A stretch of 8,156 nucleotides of DNA from the NCBI GenBank assembly GCA_028710655.1, contig JAQTTS010000089.1, positions 1-8,156 of the forward strand, in the 5' to 3' direction. Below the pieces are notes generated by a model. The model saw only the letters and a program-made list of their open reading frames with translations, was not told the DNA's origin and searched no databases. Below are positions 6,604-8,156 of the stretch, piece after piece. The DNA comes from Dehalococcoidales bacterium. GTDB lineage: Bacteria > Chloroflexota > Dehalococcoidia > Dehalococcoidales > UBA5760. The position numbers and the translations under genes were made by a program. Numbering within the stretch: the stretch's first letter is position 1; each line of letters opens with the position of its first letter.

Positions 6604-7305
6604 CTAAATCTCTATTGCCAGAACCAGTCCCCAGACTGATGCAGCCCCGGCATCTTTCAGCACTGCGGCACAGGAATCAAGGGTGGCTCCCGATGTGGTG
6701 ACGTCGTCTATGAGCAATACCTGGCTGCCCCTCAGCCGGTGGTCCCGGCAGGTAAAGGCATTGGTCACATTGTCTCTACGTTCTTTAACGTTTTGTGTCT
6801 TGGCCTGAGGAGGAGCCAGCCTCTCCCGGATGAGACACCCGTCTACAGCCGGCATTCCGGTCAGTTTAGCCAGTTCCCGGGCCAGCAGCCCGGACTGATT
6901 GTAACCGCGTTCCCTTAGCCTTTTTGGATGCAGCGGTACCGGTACCAGAACCTCTGACGGCAAGCAATGGTTGGTCAGGCAGTCGTTCAGCAGTTCCGCC
7001 AGTGGCTCGGCTATCGCTCTGAGGTTGCTGTATTTCAGCTGGTGGATGGCCTTACGCATCACCCCGTGGAATTGAAAGGGGGAACGAATGCCGTCTATTG
7101 CTGCCGGCCAGCTGACACAGTTGGAGCAAAGTATTCCGCTAGCCTGGGGCCTGCCGCAGCGGGGACAAAGCGGCGGCATGATCCGTAGCAGCGACTGGGA
7201 GCAGGCATCACAGATAAAGCTACCCTCTTTGCCGCAGCCTACACACCACTTAGGAAACAGCAAGTCAAGCGCTACCCTCTTGAGTTTAGCTGCTTGCGCA
7301 AGCAC
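6604..7305 (-). CDS. comF: ComF family amidophosphoribosyltransferase-like protein
   Basis: ComF/GntX-family protein: zinc-binding N-terminus plus a type I phosphoribosyltransferase fold. Members are needed for DNA uptake in naturally competent bacteria, probably at the cytoplasmic step, but many carriers are not known to be competent. Numbered from GTG 7305 (233 residues): two Cys4 zinc sites (C21, C24, C32, C35; C47, C50, C60, C63), the conserved VPVPLHPKRLRERGYNQ (121-137), and the PRPP-binding motif VLLIDDVTTSGAT (196-208). All family hallmarks are present. GTG 7305 is chosen because AGGTGG (7311-7316) lies 5 bases upstream; GTG 7314 would add three residues but has no ribosome binding site. 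The gene follows the zinc-ribbon gene by about 50 bases and precedes hpf on the same strand, consistent with an operon. A competence role here is inference; radC, also linked to transformation in some species, is nearby but on the other strand. Confidence 0.94.
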   Translation of the reverse strand: MLAQAAKLKRVALDLLFPKWCVGCGKEGSFICDACSQSLLRIMPPLCPRCGRPQASGILCSNCVSWPAAIDGIRSPFQFHGVMRKAIHQLKYSNLRAIAEPLAELLNDCLTNHCLPSEVLVPVPLHPKRLRERGYNQSGLLARELAKLTGMPAVDGCLIRERLAPPQAKTQNVKERRDNVTNAFTCRDHRLRGSQVLLIDDVTTSGATLDSCAAVLKDAGAASVWGLVLAIEI

Positions 7306-7310
7306 AGCTA

Positions 7311-7316
7311 CCACCT
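7311..7316 (-). promoter_or_regulatory. Ribosome binding site that sets the comF start
   Basis: AGGTGG on the minus strand ends 5 bases before GTG 7305. It overlaps the alternative GTG 7314, arguing against that start. Confidence 0.5.
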
Positions 7317-7356
7317 ACAGTCCGTAGTCTGGATTCAGGAATTGACTATTCGTCGT

Positions 7357-7569
7357 TTAGTGGGGCCGGGTATTGTGGGTCGCTCCGCTCATGATAGGCT
7401 CGTTAATATATACGTCACCATTCCTGATTTTCAGGTTAAAGCCGCAATCAGGATTGGTACAAACCCAGGCTTTATAGTGGATAGCTGCCCCTTGACTGCC
7501 GAAATCAGACAGGGGCACCAGGTCTCCGTTCTGACACTTCTGACATTTAGGCCAGTAAGCTTGGTCCAT
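7357..7569 (-). CDS. Small zinc-ribbon protein of unknown function
   Basis: The product has 70 residues from ATG 7569, is soluble, and has no signal peptide. Four cysteines form a zinc ribbon: C9 and C12 (CQKC), then C37 and C42 (AWVCTNPDCGFNLKI), spaced C-x2-C-x24-C-x4-C. The pattern suggests nucleic-acid or protein binding, but I cannot name a family. The start is fixed by GGGAGG (7578-7583) eight bases upstream; an in-frame GTG at 7578 overlaps that site and is unlikely. A good promoter sits just upstream, so this may be the first gene of a transcript continuing into comF, hpf and ogt; thpR ends 79 bases before it on the same strand. The last 12 residues (after EPIM) look low in structure. 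The other zinc-ribbon protein here (4461-4673) shares length, spacing and the AW-x-C-x-N-x2-CG motif. Confidence 0.75.
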   Translation of the reverse strand: MDQAYWPKCQKCQNGDLVPLSDFGSQGAAIHYKAWVCTNPDCGFNLKIRNGDVYINEPIMSGATHNTRPH

Positions 7570-7577
7570 TAAGTCCA

Positions 7578-7583
7578 CCTCCC
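7578..7583 (-). promoter_or_regulatory. Ribosome binding site that sets the zinc-ribbon gene start
   Basis: GGGAGG on the minus strand lies 8 bases before ATG 7569, an ideal spacing. Confidence 0.65.
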
Positions 7584-7603
7584 AACCGAAATTAATTTTA
7601 CTC

Positions 7604-7633
7604 AGTATACACTGGACGGTTGCTGGTTTACAA
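7604..7633 (-). promoter_or_regulatory. Sigma-70-type promoter for zinc-ribbon gene, comF, hpf and ogt
   Basis: On the minus strand TTGTAA (7633-7628; 4 of 6 to TTGACA), an 18-base spacer, then TATACT (7609-7604; 5 of 6 to TATAAT). It lies entirely in the gap after thpR, and transcription would start near 7597, leaving a leader of about 28 bases. It would let the downstream genes be transcribed independently of thpR. Confidence 0.55.
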
Positions 7634-7648
7634 GATTCTCTCGTATCA

Positions 7649-8156
7649 TTATGACAGCTTGGTCAGGCTAATCCGGCTGTATATCGCCCCCTCCCTGCTC
7701 AACTGACTTTTCATCAGACTGATGCCATCTACCCCGATAGCGCAAGCGGTGAATTTGGTGTCGGCGATAAGCTGCCCGAAGCGGATCCGTTCATCAGGTG
7801 ATGCCTGGCTTCTGATGCGGGCTATGGTCAGGTGGGGCGTGAAGGGCCGTGGTTCAGGAGTAAAGCCTATCCGGGATAGACTGGTGTCAATCAGTCCCTG
7901 AAGTCGCTTGAGTTTTTCAACCTCTCCGCCTATCCCTGCCCAAGCTACCTGGACTGTTCTGAGATTGGGAAAGACCCCCAGCCCTTCAACCTTAAGTTGA
8001 AAGGGGGTAATTCCTTGTGCTGCCTCTGCTATCGCCCCGGTTATTTCGCTGGTCTTATCAGCCGGGACGCTACCGAGGAACTTCAGTGTCAGGTGAATAC
8101 TGCCCGGGCTGACCCACTTTACCCACGGCTGCTTATTCGCTTTTAGCTGTCCCTCA
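7649..8156 (-). CDS. thpR: RNA 2',3'-cyclic phosphodiesterase (2'-5' RNA ligase family), 5' end missing
   Basis: Member of the 2H phosphoesterase superfamily; ThpR hydrolyses RNA 2',3'-cyclic phosphates to 2'-phosphomonoesters, and related enzymes join tRNA halves by 2'-5' linkage in vitro. The window shows the last 168 codons, ending at TAA 7649-7651; the reading frame runs off the right edge, so the start and roughly 20-30 residues are outside, judging from the usual length near 180-190. Both catalytic HxT motifs are present: HLTLKFLG beginning at 8095 and HLTIARIR beginning at 7834. The C-terminus (VDGISLMKSQLSREGAIYSRI) is the family's usual final strand region. It is the first gene seen of the minus-strand block, 79 bases upstream of the zinc-ribbon gene, and may share its transcript with it. 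No missing motif or frameshift is seen. Confidence 0.93.
   Translation of the reverse strand, partial: EGQLKANKQPWVKWVSPGSIHLTLKFLGSVPADKTSEITGAIAEAAQGITPFQLKVEGLGVFPNLRTVQVAWAGIGGEVEKLKRLQGLIDTSLSRIGFTPEPRPFTPHLTIARIRSQASPDERIRFGQLIADTKFTACAIGVDGISLMKSQLSREGAIYSRISLTKLS

Noticed and set aside
6967..7572. Plus-strand open frames opposite comF and the zinc-ribbon gene.
   Set aside because: The opposite strand encodes complete conserved motifs; these frames show none.

Overview
The window is a stretch of ordinary bacterial chromosome. It holds nine protein-coding genes (one cut by the right edge) and no sign of mobile elements, CRISPR arrays, rRNA or tRNA. The gene set is a replicative DNA polymerase with an intact PHP metal site, RadC, a DNA alkylation-repair protein, long-form HPF, ComF and ThpR. 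The polymerase also carries a C-terminal small domain behind a Pro/Ala-rich linker. Together with frequent GTG/TTG starts and moderately GC-rich genes separated by AT-rich gaps, this fits a Chloroflexota/Dehalococcoidia-like genome. That placement is inference from general impression only; no lineage marker was tested.

Left part (1-3661, + strand): an extended -10 promoter and a clear ribosome binding site lead into dnaE, the catalytic subunit of DNA polymerase III, which is complete. Middle part (3662-5459): dnaE converges, across a 22-base gap, on a minus-strand gene for a PH-like/SHOCT protein of unknown function. That gene is divergent from a small TTG-started zinc-ribbon gene, which is followed by radC. 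A 192-base divergent gap (4269-4460, measured from the GTG start of the SHOCT gene) holds promoters for both directions and a palindrome over one of the -10 boxes.

Right part (5393-8156, all minus strand, read right to left): thpR (5'-truncated), a second 70-residue zinc-ribbon protein with its own good promoter, comF, long-form hpf, and an ogt-type methyltransferase. The ogt 3' end overlaps the 3' end of radC by 67 bases. The comF-hpf adjacency is also seen in Firmicutes such as Bacillus, where secA follows; here ogt follows.

Functionally the block covers replication (DnaE), DNA repair or processing (Ogt, RadC, possibly ComF), ribosome dormancy (HPF) and RNA end chemistry (ThpR). I see no compact new defence or mobile system. 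The least explained items are the two similar small zinc-ribbon proteins with look-alike promoters, the PH-SHOCT gene with a possible operator, and the C-terminal tail of Ogt encoded antisense to radC.
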